From positions 240,955 to 304,954 of the forward strand of contig JALJCO010012813.1 of assembly GCA_023101725.1 (NCBI GenBank): 64,000 nucleotides of DNA, written 5' to 3'. Position numbers and translations under genes: made by a program. Under the pieces are notes generated by a model that was not told where the DNA came from, made no database searches, and worked only from the letters and a program-made list of their open reading frames with translations. Position 1 is the stretch's first letter, and each line of letters starts with the position of its first letter. Source of the DNA: Atherinomorus stipes (taxonomy: Eukaryota; Chordata; Actinopteri; Atheriniformes; Atherinidae). Of the stretch, positions 52,366 through 63,699 are shown in pieces.

Positions 52366-54059
52366 GATTTTAGACTAAGGATACATTGAATAGGCTGCTG
52401 TCCATTTAGTTTCTGGGAAACTTCTACAAAATGTGAACACTATTTATCATTGCTAGTTTGTTCAGTCAAATGTCTTCCTGGGTCTCTAGTAAAAATGAAA
52501 AATAATTTCCAGGTGAACCACCTAATATCAGTAGACTCCACATCTGCTTAAATTTTAGAATTTGAATTTTCTCCATTTGTTTTCACTTACTATTCAACAG
52601 TACAGGGGTACTGTGTGCACCCCATTACCCTGTAAGAATCTCATTATGTCTTAAAATCAGTACTGTACCTGTTTTGTTGAGAGAAAAAAATGAATTTGGA
52701 ATATTTGTGTGAATGCTTTCAAAGCATTCACACACTAGTTTTCCTGTTTCTCTTTATTCATTATTATTCGTCTTCCGCCGTTTTTCGGTCGACTACTCCT
52801 TCTAGCCCTTTCAACTCACTTCAACCATTCAGGTATCAAAACGTTCAGCTCGTTCAGGGAGGGGTGCTATGACTTTTATAGTTGATATCTTCAGCGGTTT
52901 TCAAGTTATTGATCGTTTATTGATCAATTTTTCCCCATTGACTTCAATGTTAAACTCTTCAAATCCTTCAAATCCCTTCAAAAAACTTCAGCTCCTTTCA
53001 AACTCTATAACTTCAACATACTTTCAGCTAGAAACACCATTCAAAGTTTTTTCAAATCTTCAAAGTTTCGGCTTTTCAGCTATGACTTTTCAACTTCATA
53101 TCTTCAGCTAATTTTGAATTACGCCAGTTTACAAATTGTTCAACTTTTAGATTTTCAGCTTTTTCACTCCCTTCAGCTCCACTCTACTTCCACTCTAACT
53201 TCAAATCCTTCAGCTCCAATTAGCGTTCATATCTTCAACATAGTTTCAGCTAGAAACACCATTCAAACTTTCAAATACTCTTCAGGAGTTGAACAACTAG
53301 AATCTATATTTTCAGCTTCAAATCTTCAACCGATTTTGAGCTATGCCCTCTGAAAAAACATGAAAAATTGCACTTTTCAGGCAAAAATCTTTCCTCCTTA
53401 GGAAAATCTTGAACAAATGCCCATAACTTCCACAGTTTTCGTCACAGAAAAATAAAATTTACATCAAAACGGAGCTTGACTCGTTGGCTTTGTCGGACGC
53501 CCCGGGTCGAAAATCCGTCAGACGCACCGTTTTCGAACTACGCCCCTCGGAATCTTACAAAGTCACCATTTTGCCCCTATTAAACTCCATTGTAATCTGG
53601 ACGAAGAATCCTAAAAGTCAGGCAGAATTAAACTGCCAGCATTTAAATTCTGTTCCACTTAGGATAAAATAAAAGACATTTCTGAGTTCCTCAAAGCCTC
53701 GTGACGCTCACGGTGAAAAAATTATTTTGATATCTGTTACGGATTTCTCTCAGTGAACAGTTGTTCGGGGAGTGCGCTCAAGCCTTTTCCAGGCATTTTG
53801 AATGGAGTTTCTGATCCAATTATGTCTGTGTCATCTGCAGCCTGTCACACACACACAGGTGCTGCGTTGTCATGACAACCTGATCAATTCTCCCTGCTGT
53901 GTTAATTAGCTTCACCTTTGACCTGATTCCTTATCTATAAAGCAATGTATGATGAAGATGGAGCTTTAAAGCCACTGCAGTCATAATCACTGTCCCTCTG
54001 TCCACTTAATTGGTGTCTCACCATGTCCTCACACCACAACTCTTCTCTCCTTCCTCATC

Positions 54060-54345
54060 TTCACTCGTCTTCATCATCTCTCCTTCCTGGCTCCTCTGTC
54101 ATCCTCCCTCCTCTTCATCATGTCTCTTCCCTGGCTACTGCCTCCTCTTCATCATCTCTCCCTCCTGGCTCCTAGCCTCATCCTCCCTCCTCTTCATCAT
54201 CTCTCTTTCCTGGTTAATACCTCATCCTCTCTCCTCTTCATCATCTCTCCTTCCTCCTCCGTCATCCTCCCTCCTCTTCATCATGTCTCTTTCCTGGCTA
54301 CTGCCTCATCCTCCCTCCTCTTCATCATGTCTCCCATCTCTTCCT
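54060..54345 (+). repeat. CT-rich minisatellite
   Basis: CTTCATCAT recurs about eight times at intervals of about 35-45 bp, with TCTC(T/C)(T/C)TCCTGGCT and CATCCTCCCTCCT between. The open frames across it are strings of Ser, Leu and Pro and are products of the repeat. Confidence 0.85.
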
Positions 54346-54599
54346 CCCATGTGTCAGAATGGGAGCAAACTCAGCTCTGATCCTAGAACTCTATAGTGTG
54401 TCTGTCTGAGAGATCAGTGGTTGTTGAATAACAAGCTAACGACCATTTCCATGTTTACCTGTCATGTTGATAAACAGATTAGAGATCACAGACAAAGCCA
54501 GCATACATGGAATGAACTGGATGGATTCTATTCAACTCTGATTAAGCTGTCTTCAGGCTACAGCCGTGCTAATGTTGTTCTCAACCTTAAAATGATTTT

Positions 54600-55330
54600 A
54601 GTTCAGGCTTCCATAAGGTCTATTCAGCCTTATGCTTCCACTTTTCAGCCTTTTGCTTTAACTTTTTCAACTTTTCCACCCTCTTCAGCTTTATGCTTTA
54701 ACTTTTTTTGCAATTTCAGCCTCATGCTTCAACTTTTTCAGCGTTTTGACCTTCTTCAGCGTTATGCTTTAACTTTTTCAGCCTAATGCTTCAACTCTTT
54801 CAGCTTTTCAACCTTCTTCAGCCTTACGCTTTAACTTTTCAGCCTTTATAGCCTTTCGCTTTAACTTTTTCAGGCTTTTTCAGCCTTCTGCTTTAATTTT
54901 TTAAGGTTTTCAGCCTTACGCTTTAACTTTTTCCACTTTTTCCGCTTTTTCAGCCTTCCACTTTAACTTTTTCAGGATTTTCAGGTTTTTCAGCCTTCCG
55001 CTTTAATTTTTTCAGGTTTTCAGCCTTACGCTTTAACTTTTCCGCTTTTTCCGCTTTTTCAGCCTTCCGCTTTAACTTTTTCAGGATTTTCAGGTTTTTC
55101 AGGCTTACGCTTTAATTTTTTCAGGTTTTCAGCCTTACGCTTTAACTTTTTCCGCTTTTTCCGCTTTTTCAGCCTTCCGCTTTACATTTTTCAGGTTTTT
55201 CAGCCTTATGCTTCAAATTTTTCAGCTTTTTCAGCCTATAAGCATTATAGTTTAACTGTTTCCGCCGTTGAGCATTATAGTTCAACTACTTCAGCTTCTT
55301 TAGCATTATAGTTCAGCGTCTTCAAATAAA
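54600..55330 (+). repeat. Degenerate TTCAGCCTTNNGCTTTAACTTT minisatellite
   Basis: Units of the type TTTTTCAGCCTT(A/C)(C/T)GCTTTAA recur irregularly every 20-60 bp to the 3' end of the Helentron-like element. They are mixed with TTTTCAGG and TTTTTCCGC variants. The array is pyrimidine-rich on the plus strand. Confidence 0.8.
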
Positions 55331-55435
55331 AGCATTCACACATGCTGTTGCGGAGTAACAGCATTTTCTAGTTGCTGCTTTTGTTGTTGAAGGGATCATC
55401 AAGTCAGTAATATACAATAGGACAAGGTTTAAAAC

Positions 55436-55441
55436 TTTATT
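55436..55441 (-). terminator. Possible minus-strand poly(A) signal
   Basis: TTTATT on the plus strand is AATAAA on the minus strand. It lies about 740 bp downstream (minus direction) of the stop of the candidate minus-strand terminal exon at 56182-56371 and could end that transcript. Weak on its own. Confidence 0.25.
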
Positions 55442-55503
55442 GCAATGCTGAAGGTCAGTTATATACAATAAACTTTATAAAACAAGCATCTCCAATTACA
55501 ATA

Positions 55504-55703
55504 GGGGTGGGGAACCTTGGCCCTCATCCTGCCGGACTTCCACTTGTCCTTGCTCCTACACACCTGATTCAAACCAATGAGTCTCTGTGCAGAAGGTGAT
55601 TGGCTGTTAGATCCATTTGATTTGAATCGGGTGTGTTGGAGTGGGGAGAAATGGAAAGCCTGAAGGGACACCGGCCCTTGAGGACCAGGGTTCCCCACCA
55701 TTT
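55504..55703. mobile_element. hAT-like short MITE
   Basis: AGGGGTGGGGAACCTTGG on the left is matched by CCAGGGTTCCCCACCAT on the right. The inside has CACACCTGATTCAAACCAAT opposed by ATTTGAATCGGGTGTGTTGG. It belongs to the same short fish family type as the copies near 14042, 29730 and 39690. Confidence 0.65.
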
Positions 55704-56181
55704 AATTACATGAACAAAGTTGGTTACAAGCAAAACGGCCTTTTAAAAGTGACTGCTCCAGAATAAAACTGGGTTTGACTATTGTAAAAAATATACAACA
55801 GCATTTCTCATTTGAACACCTAAACAATTGTAGTTTAAAAAAACAAACTACATTTTAGAAGTGCCAGCTTAAGAACATGGATATTGGCATCTGCATGCAA
55901 TACATACAAAAGTACCTGAACAATGGCAGACAATAGGAAAAAAAAAAACTCCCAAAGTTGAGCTTCAATGTTTAAAAAGAAAAACCCACTATACAGCAGC
56001 TGATTAATATGTATTCATAATTAATGCTGCATCTTAATGAGACTTACCTATGTAAATAAAAGTTTAAATAAAAATTCAAAAGCATATTTTAAAGTAACAA
56101 GGTAAACAAGGAATTATGTCACTGACAGCAGTAAGGAACAGGGCCCTAGACTAATCTTTGGATCTTGTGTTGACAAATGCA

Positions 56182-56371
56182 TTAGAACTGCATCACCTTT
56201 TCAAGGCCTGCCTCACTGTAGGAGCACTGGGTACAGTAGCATGGCCACTGCCCGTTGTCATGACTGGCATGCTCTGGCTGGTGCCTTGTCAGGCAGTCGG
56301 GCCGATGACAACTTGCTGCCCAATAATTCATATAAAGCTTGAGCTGTATGCATGACCAGAGGTGATGGTTC
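56182..56371 (-). CDS. Candidate terminal exon of an unknown minus-strand gene
   Basis: On the minus strand a strong acceptor (TTTATTTTTACAG) opens a frame ending at a TAA (56182-56184). The frame is rich in Cys, His and Trp: NHHLWSC, then ASCHRPDC, then HASHDNGQWPCYCTQCSY, and ends GLEKVMQF. The spacing of Cys/His could suit metal binding, but I do not recognise a domain. A second frame is open for about 35 codons, so coding is not proven. It lies inward of the right-arm promoter, which faces it, and has a possible poly(A) signal downstream. No upstream internal exon was identified. Confidence 0.25.
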
Positions 56372-56763
56372 CTGTAAAAATAAATGAACAATGAATAAAA
56401 AGCTTTTAAAAGACACTGACACTCGTCACAAGATCATGAAGTGATAAAGCAATGCTTATTTAGAAATTTATTTGCCAGAGCTCATTAGCCTGATTTTGAA
56501 GATATGCTTTTTCATATATTTCTTCTGCCATCAAGAAAGTGCAACACAAGATTAAACTTAAATGGATGGGCGCTCTCTTTGTATTCTGAAAAGTTCAACA
56601 TGAGAGTTTCCATATCACAGAATTATCTGGGAGTGAGCTTCACAGGCAAGCCTTGGATGAGATGAGCAGCGTTTAGCTTAGCACAACACAAACACCACAC
56701 AGCTGTCATACATCATTTAACTTTAATTTACAGACCTGCAAAATCAGACGGTGCTTTATCAGT

Positions 56764-56830
56764 TGGGACGTTTCAGAACACAGTGTTCACGATTATATGT
56801 CATTACAAATACAATTCCTGTATTGGCTAC
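56764..56830 (+). repeat. Direct copy of the left-core segment 48299-48366
   Basis: GGGACGTTTCAGAACA...CAGTGTTCACGATTATATG then TCATTACAAATACAATTCCT and ATTGGCTACC occur here in the same orientation as at 48299-48366. The neighbouring sequence GTGCTAAGCTAAACG (48386) is instead found in inverted orientation near 56670. The inner end of the right half therefore seems to have had a local inversion. Confidence 0.7.
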
Positions 56831-57459
56831 CGCACAGAAGTTAACTTCTGGATTAACAGGCTGCTGCATGTGTTAGGGATAGTTGTTAGTCCCGTAGAAC
56901 TAATTTTCGTCCTCTCATATAGTCAGACATAATCCGTTGTAGTGATCAAATTCTTTGAGTGAGGCAAGACACTGAAACAAAACAAAAGTTGGCTGTCACT
57001 TTTTAAATTAAATCATTGTGTTTGTTGACAAATGTTAGAAATATTGTATTTACAAACAAATTATAAATTGATCAAGATGGTTTTGAATGATTGTGTTGGC
57101 ACAGCTTTCCTTTAATTATATACAACAGTGTTTATTTGCCTCCTTTTAAAGGATGGGGTAGCAGACATTTCAGGTCTCCGTTTTGGATGCGACAGCGGGT
57201 GATCCACTAATTTGTAAATTCCGTTAACTGATTAATGGCTCCGAATAATAATGCAAACTACATTTAAGTCGTTTGAGGGGGGTAAGAGCTCCGTTCCGGA
57301 CAGTCTTCTCTCATTTTATAAAGCCTCGGGGCTCCAGATGTGGACAGAAAAATCCGGACAAAATCTAACTCCCATCAGACAAAGCTAAACTAGACTGCGG
57401 TAAAGTTGGTTTGTTGTTGGATGTTGGCTTGACATTCGGTAGGGACCGTCTACCAATTA

Positions 57460-60400
57460 CCTGAAAAGTATGCATTTATTACCTACAAATATTCACCAAA
57501 AATCAACCAAATTACTTTTTACAATTCTGCTTGCTGTAGTACATCATATTTATTATCCCCTATCTACTACAGGTGAGATTTTTCTGATAAAGTATTTCAT
57601 ATGCCCATAGTATGCATTTATTACTAAAAAATATTCACTAAAAATCAACCAAATTACTTTTTACCATTCTGCTTGCTGTAGTACATCATATTTATTATCC
57701 CCTATCTACTACAGGTGAGTGTTGTCTTATAAAGTCTTTTATATGCCCATAGTATGCATTTATTACCTACAAATATTCACTAAAAATCAACCAAATTACT
57801 TTTTACCATTCTGCTTGCTGTAGTACATCATATTTATTATCCCCTATCTACTACAGGTGAGTGTTGTCGGATAAAGTCTTTTATATGCCCATAGTATGCA
57901 TTTATTACCCGTAAATATTCACTAAAAATCAACCAAATTACTTTTTACCATACTGCTTGCTGTAGTACATCATATTTATTATCCCCTATCAACTACAGGT
58001 GAGATTTTTCTGATAAAGTATTTCATATGCCCATAGTATGCATTTATTACTTACAAATATTCACAAAAAATCAACCAAATTACTTTTTACTATTCTGCTT
58101 GAATCCGTGTATCATTCGTTCTTTCTATTTTTAATCCTAAATCCAAAATCAAAAAATTAAATCGTGGTGAAACTATTTTGTTTTTTGTTTTTAATTATAA
58201 CACGAAAAAGAAAAATGGCATGTTTTTTTATATTTTCATTTTAGAATGAGATCAAAAATACAGAATGGAATAACGGGACAAAGAACTAAATTCGATTTTA
58301 ATATTTCATTGTTCGGGGGTTTGCCGGTGAGTCGCCGGTGAGTCGCGCGCGCTGACCATTCAGCCAAAGAGACGTCTCCAGAGACATGATGAAGGACCCT
58401 CAACTGTCACATCATCATCATTGTAGCTTCTTCCACTGATTTACAATATCAGTCTGTCAAGGTGGAAACAGTCTGACAGACATGAACACGCGTCTACCCC
58501 CGTGCGTAATGCTCCAGATGCGCTGGCGCTGCTGGAGGATTATTCAGATTACCTCAGGAAAGAATCCGTTTTTAAGAACCACAATGTCGTGAATCATGAA
58601 CCTGCGACCCCCTGAGGACCAGGGTTGGGAAACCCTGCTTTAAGGCGGATTTCCACCGGCTGCGGTGCAGTGTAGTTCCGACCTCTACAGAGCAGCAGCT
58701 CCCACCGCAACCGTGTCAGACACGGCGCGCCTGCGACTGCAGTTCGTGCTACCACCAGATAAGTCTGATAAATCACATTTGCAGGATCACATGATAATGA
58801 TCAGGGGGGCTGGATAAATGTCCAGTGGTGTGCGCGCGCAATAAATGTCCTACATAAAGTCACTTTTCCCTTCATTGTCCAACTTAAACCAGCTGACGCG
58901 TTTCATTCATAATATATGATCATTTATTGTCGGCTACAGCTTCACATCTTTACATTTTTAACAATTTACTTACCATGCATAATCTATCCCAATAATTGAT
59001 CATGCCATCACTTTCTTGCTTTCTTCGCTGAATACTCAGTCTTTATAATCCAGTTTGAATGTAGGCTTATTACATTTCTAACGAATAGGCTATAGTGCAA
59101 ACCTGCACAGTCCGTTACGTGCGCAAATATTTTTTTAATAAGGTTAGTCTCAACTTTAAAAAAGCTTCGCTTACCCGATGCCGCCGTTACAGGAAGAGTT
59201 AAAATCCTGAGTGCAATCGCACAGTTCCTTCAATCTGTGTGAGCTAACAAATTATTTTCAAATCACACATCAAAGTTGGAGATCTTGATTAGTCTTTTTC
59301 CTACATGTAAATCCACCGTGATTGTATTTTTTTAGTTGTTTTATGTGACCAACACAGAAAGACGAAAATCGAATGTGATTAATGTATTTATTAAAAAGAA
59401 AAAAAGCACACAGACAGCAGTAATGCGGGCGCGAGGTCCATGTGCAGGTCGCACAGTCCATGCTTGACTTCTAACTCTCCACGGCTGATAGGACTTGAGG
59501 CTCCCAGCTGCTGGTCAGATTGCGGATGGCTGGAATGTTTGCTAACGCCTTACAAAACTTCTGGGTCACCAAACCCCCGAACAATAAAATATTAAAATCG
59601 AATTTAGTTCTTTGTCCCGTTATTCCATTCTGTATTTTTGATCTGATTCTAAAATCAAAATATAAAAAAACATGCCATTTTTCTTTTTTGTGTTATAATT
59701 AAAAACAAAAAACATAGTTTCACCACGATTTCATTTTTGGATTTTTGATTTAGGATTGAAAATAGAAAGAACGAATGATACACGGATTTGCTTGCTGTAG
59801 TACATCATATTTATTATCTCCTATCTACTACAGGTGAGATTTTTCTGATAAAGTATTTCATATGCCCATAGTATGCAGTAATTACTGAAAAATATTCACT
59901 AAAAATCAACCAAATTACTTTTTACTATTCTGCTTGCTGTAGTACATCATATTTATTATCTCCTATCTACTACAGGTGAGATTATTCTGATAAAGTATTT
60001 TCATATGCCCATAGTATGCATTTATTACTTAAAATATTCACAAAAATCAACCAAATTACTTTTTACCATACTGCTTGCTGTAGTACATCATATTTATTAT
60101 CCCCTATCTACTACAGGTGAGATTATTCTGATAAAGTATTTCATATGCCCATAGTATGCATTTATTACTTAAAAATATTCACTAAAAAATCAACCAAATT
60201 ACTTTTTACCATTCTGCTTGCTGTAGTACATATATATTTATTATCTCCTATCTACTACAGGTGAGATTATTCTGATAAAGTATTTCATATGCCCATAGTA
60301 TGCATTTATTACCTACAAATATTCACAAAAATCAACCAAATTACTTTTTACCATTCTGCTTGCTGTAGTACATCATATTTATTATCTCCTTTATACTACA

Positions 60401-60997
60401 GGTGAGTGTTGTCTGATAAAGTCTTTTATATGCCCATAGTATGTAGTTATTACCTACAAATATTCACTAAAAATCAACCAAATTACTTTTTACCATACTG
60501 CTTGCTGTAGTAATATCATATTTATTATCCCCCATCTACTACAGGTGAGATTATTCTGATAAAGTATTTTCATATGCCCATAGTATGCATTTATTACTTA
60601 AAAATATTCACTAAAAATCAACCAAATTACTTTTTACTATTCTGCTTGCTGTAGTACATCATATTTATTATCCCCTATCTAGCTACAGGTGAGATTATTC
60701 TGATAAAGTATTTTCATATGTCTATAATATGCATTTATTACCCGTAAATATTCACTAAAAATCAACTAAATTACTTTTTATTATTCTGCTTGCTGTAGTA
60801 CATCATATTTATTATCTCCTATCTACTACAGGTGAGATTTTTCTGATAAAGTATTTATATGCATATAGTATGCATTTATTACTTACAAATATTCACTCAA
60901 AAATCACCAAATTTTCTTTTCACTATACTGCTTGCTGTAGTACATCACATTTATTATCTCCTATCTACTACAGGTGAGTGTTGTCTGATAAAGTCTT
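57460..60997 (+). repeat. 142-bp satellite array, forward half
   Basis: TGCTTGCTGTAGTACATCAT recurs at 141-145-bp intervals: five starts between about 57530 and 58097, then about nine between 59790 and 60930 after an interruption. Each unit includes TATCTACTACAGGTGAG, TATGCCCATAGTATGCATTT and AAAATCAACCAAATTACTTT. The CAG/GTGAG core matches a vertebrate splice-donor consensus in the orientation of daam2. Confidence 0.9.
58102..59788. mobile_element. Inner element with 221-bp inverted repeats
   Basis: The element begins AATCCGTGTATCATTCGTTC and ends with the complement. The arms extend to about 58322 and 59568 (inner end ATTGTTCGGGGGTTT). TGCTTG occurs on both sides (58096-58101 and 59789-59794), consistent with a 6-bp target duplication inside a satellite unit. 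The centre (58323-59567) is CpG-richer, with GCCGGTGAGTC repeated twice near 58323, and a repeat-like piece with GAGGACCAGGGTTGG near 58613. No transposase was recognised. Confidence 0.75.
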
Positions 60998-62571
60998 TAG
61001 TAAAAAGTAATTTGGTTGATTTTTAGTGAATATTTGTAAGTAATAAATGCATACTATGGGTATATGAAATACTTTATCAGACAACACTCACCTGTAGTAG
61101 ATAGGAGATAATAAATGTGATGTACTACAGCAAGCAGAATGGTAAAAAGTAATTTGCTGATTTTAGTGAATATTTACGGGTAATAAATGCATACTATGGG
61201 CATATGAAATACTTTATCAAAATAATCTCACCTGTAGTAGATAGGGGATAATAAATATGATGTACTACAGCAAGCAGAATGGTAAAAAGTAATTTGGTTG
61301 ATTTTTAGTGAATATTTTTGGGAAATAAATGCATACTATGGGCATATGAAATACTTTATCAGAAAAATCTCACCTGTAGTAGATAGGAGATAATAAATGT
61401 GATGTACTACAGCAAGCAGAATGGTAAAAAGTAATTTGGTTGATTTTTAGTGAATATTTTTCAGTAATAACTGCATACTATGGGCATATGAAATACTTTA
61501 TCAAAATAATCTCACCTGTAGTAGATAGGAGATAATAAATATGATGTACTACAGCAAGCAGAATGGTAAAAAAGTAATTTGGTTGATTTTTAGTGAATAT
61601 TTACGGTAATAAATGCATACTATGGGCATATGAAATACTTTATCAGAAAAATCTCACCTGTAGTAGATAGGAGATAAAAAATATGATGTACTACAGCAAG
61701 CAGTATGGTAAAAAGTAATTTGGTTGATTTTTAGTGAATATTTGTAGGTAATAAATGCATACTATGGGCATATGAAATACTTTATCAAAATAATCTCACC
61801 TGTAGTAGATAGGAGATAATAAATATGATGTACTACAGCAAGCAGAATGGTAAAAAGTAATTTGGTTGATTTTTAGTGAATATTTACGGGTAATAAATGC
61901 ATACTATGGGCATATGAAATACTTTATCAGAAAAAATCTCACCTGTAGTAGATAGGAGATAAAAAATATGATGTACTACAGCAAGCAGTATGGTAAAAAG
62001 TAATTTGGTTGATTTTTAGTGAATATTTGTAGGTAATAAATGCATACTATGGGCATATGAAATACTTTATCAAAATAATCTCACCTGTAGTAGATAGGAG
62101 ATAATAAATATGATGTACTACAGCAAGCAGAATGGTAAAAAGTAATTTGGTTGATTTTTAGTGAATATTTACGGGTAATAAATGCATACTATGGGCATAT
62201 AAAAGACTTTATCAGAAAAATCTCACCTGTAGTAGATAGGGGATAATAAATATGATGTACTACAGCAAGCAGAATGGTAAAAAGTAATTTGGTTGATTTT
62301 TAGTGAATATTTGTAGGTAATAACTACATACTATGGGCATATAAAAGACTTTATCAGAAAAATCTCACCTGTAGTAGATAGGAGATAATAAATATGATGT
62401 ACTACAGCAAGCAGTATGGTAAAAAGTAATTTGGTTGATTTTTAGTGAATATTTGTAGGTTATAAATGCATACTATGGGCATATGAAATACTTTATCAGA
62501 ATAATCTCACCTGTAGTAGATAGGAGATAATAAATATGATGTACTACAGCAAGCAGAATAAAAAGTAATTT
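60998..62571 (-). repeat. 142-bp satellite array, reverse half
   Basis: After GATAAAGTCTTTAG at about 60990-61003 the orientation flips, and the reverse complement of the same unit runs for about eleven copies (CTACAGCAAGCAGAATGGTA at roughly 142-bp spacing) to about 62571. The forward and reverse halves could pair into a multi-kilobase hairpin. Confidence 0.9.
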
Positions 62572-62870
62572 GGTTGAATCTTGACAAACATTTTTCATGA
62601 CTTCATTCATACTGAAACGTGTAATTTACAGACGGTCCCTAAGTTGACTGCGGAGAGTGACGGTAAATTCACAATGTAGAGTCCCTATTTTCTGGTAAAA
62701 CTTGAAATTGTGAGGATTATCTCTTGTAATCTGCTACTTTATCAACGTATGATTATGTGTCTATAGGCTCCAGTGTTTGATTGTGTTGGTAGTGTGGTGG
62801 TCTGTGATTAATACCACAAATAAAACGAATGTCAAACCAATATCGAATATTCAACCAACTTCACCCCAGT
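62572..62870. other. Unique right flank inside the fold-back element
   Basis: The stretch lies between the last reverse satellite unit and the right end. Except for AGACGGTCCCTA and the terminal about 40 bp, it has no counterpart on the left, where about 170 bp appear to have been lost. Nothing coding was recognised. Confidence 0.6.
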
Positions 62871-63344
62871 CTAAACTAGAGGGAGGAATAAGACTCTGCT
62901 TAATAGGGGCGAGCCTGAGCCGTACACAAACACTGTGTTCGCTTTTTTTGGACATTGGCTAAGCCTCCGAGTTGGATTTAAAAAGAAAAAAAAAAGAATC
63001 TGTGGTCAGAAAGGGTTATTGTCGCTGCTTTTTTGGTCCTCGCCACCCAAGATGAATCAAAAGAGGCGAGAAAACACCCTGATCATTCAACCCCACCCCA
63101 CACACACACACCATAAACCGCACCTTGACTGTAGGCGAGGCAGGCTAATGCTAATATCCCGTTGACTCCAAGCAATGGAGCTAAGCTAATTAACGATAGG
63201 CGAACTCCGCCTGTCTCCCCCATCTTACTGCACGCATCGTCAAAAGAATGAGTCTATCTGCTTGTCATGGACTCAGGAGTGAGGCAAGACACAAACTCAT
63301 GGTTCAATAACATTATAAGATAATAAAATAGACGTGTTACTTAC

Positions 63345-63466
63345 TGGTTGAGACTCGTCCATGTTCGCCGCCTGTCTCGTTTCAGCTGCGTTGCGCATGC
63401 GCACGTAACGGTAGCTCTGCGATTGTGTGGAAAATGTAATGCGCTATGGGATTGGCTGAAAGCGAA
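63345..63466 (-). promoter_or_regulatory. TIR-borne promoter and first exon, right copy
   Basis: This is the inverted copy of 47580-47701. It has CCAAT on the minus strand (63451-63455), the NRF1-type palindrome TGCGCATGCGCA (63392-63403), an ATG at 63362-63360 and the 18-nt exon ending at 63345 before a GTAAGT donor. It would drive transcription leftward into the element, toward the candidate exon at 56182-56371. Confidence 0.5.
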
Positions 63467-63699
63467 CACACCGGTTAACTGATGACTCTGTCAGTCAAAA
63501 TCGTAAATTTGATTGACAGATTCATCATCCAATGGTGACGTTTGTTGACCTGCGCCGTCAGGGGAGTCTCAAAAATGACCGTATCGATTTCTCTCACAAA
63601 TACACAGAGGTTCACAAATGAGAAACTGATTTTAAATGCACATTCAGCTATTCGTATGTTCTGTGAGTTTAGATTACAAGTTTGCATAAAAGTCATATT

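Larger units (their letters stand above)
52706..55371 (+). mobile_element. Helitron/Helentron-like non-autonomous element
   Basis: The left end has a 29-bp palindrome, TGTGTGAATGCTTT, C, AAAGCATTCACACA (52706-52734). The right end has a hairpin TGCTGTT-loop-AACAGCA (55343-55363) followed by TTTTCTAG, that is CTRR, with T next. A 3' hairpin close to a CTRR end is a Helitron signature, and a 5' palindrome is seen in Helentron relatives. The motif TTCGTCTTCCGCCGTTTTTCGG after the start is familiar from many fish copies. The body is non-coding and full of CTTCAGCT-like repeats. It carries two inner minisatellites (54060-54345 and 54600-55330). Confidence 0.55.
57394..62870. mobile_element. Fold-back satellite element with 9-bp target duplication
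   Basis: The ends are ACTGCGGTAAAGTTGGTTTG and its imperfect complement (CAACCAACTTCACCCCAGT). CTAAACTAG flanks both sides (57385-57393 and 62871-62879), and the left arm of the giant element shows the single empty-site copy (CTAGTTTAG at 48167-48175). Just inside, TAGGGACCGTCT on the left is complemented by AGACGGTCCCTA on the right. The body is two head-to-head arrays of a 142-bp repeat. A 9-bp duplication would suit Mutator-like elements, but no transposase is present, so the superfamily is open. Confidence 0.8.

Noticed and set aside
53484..53672. 62-codon frame in the Helentron-like element
   Set aside because: The underlying sequence is a recurrent non-coding part of this fish repeat type, without domain similarity.
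57460..62571. CRISPR-like array
   Set aside because: Units are contiguous 142-bp satellite copies with no unique spacers, in eukaryotic DNA, and they flip orientation.
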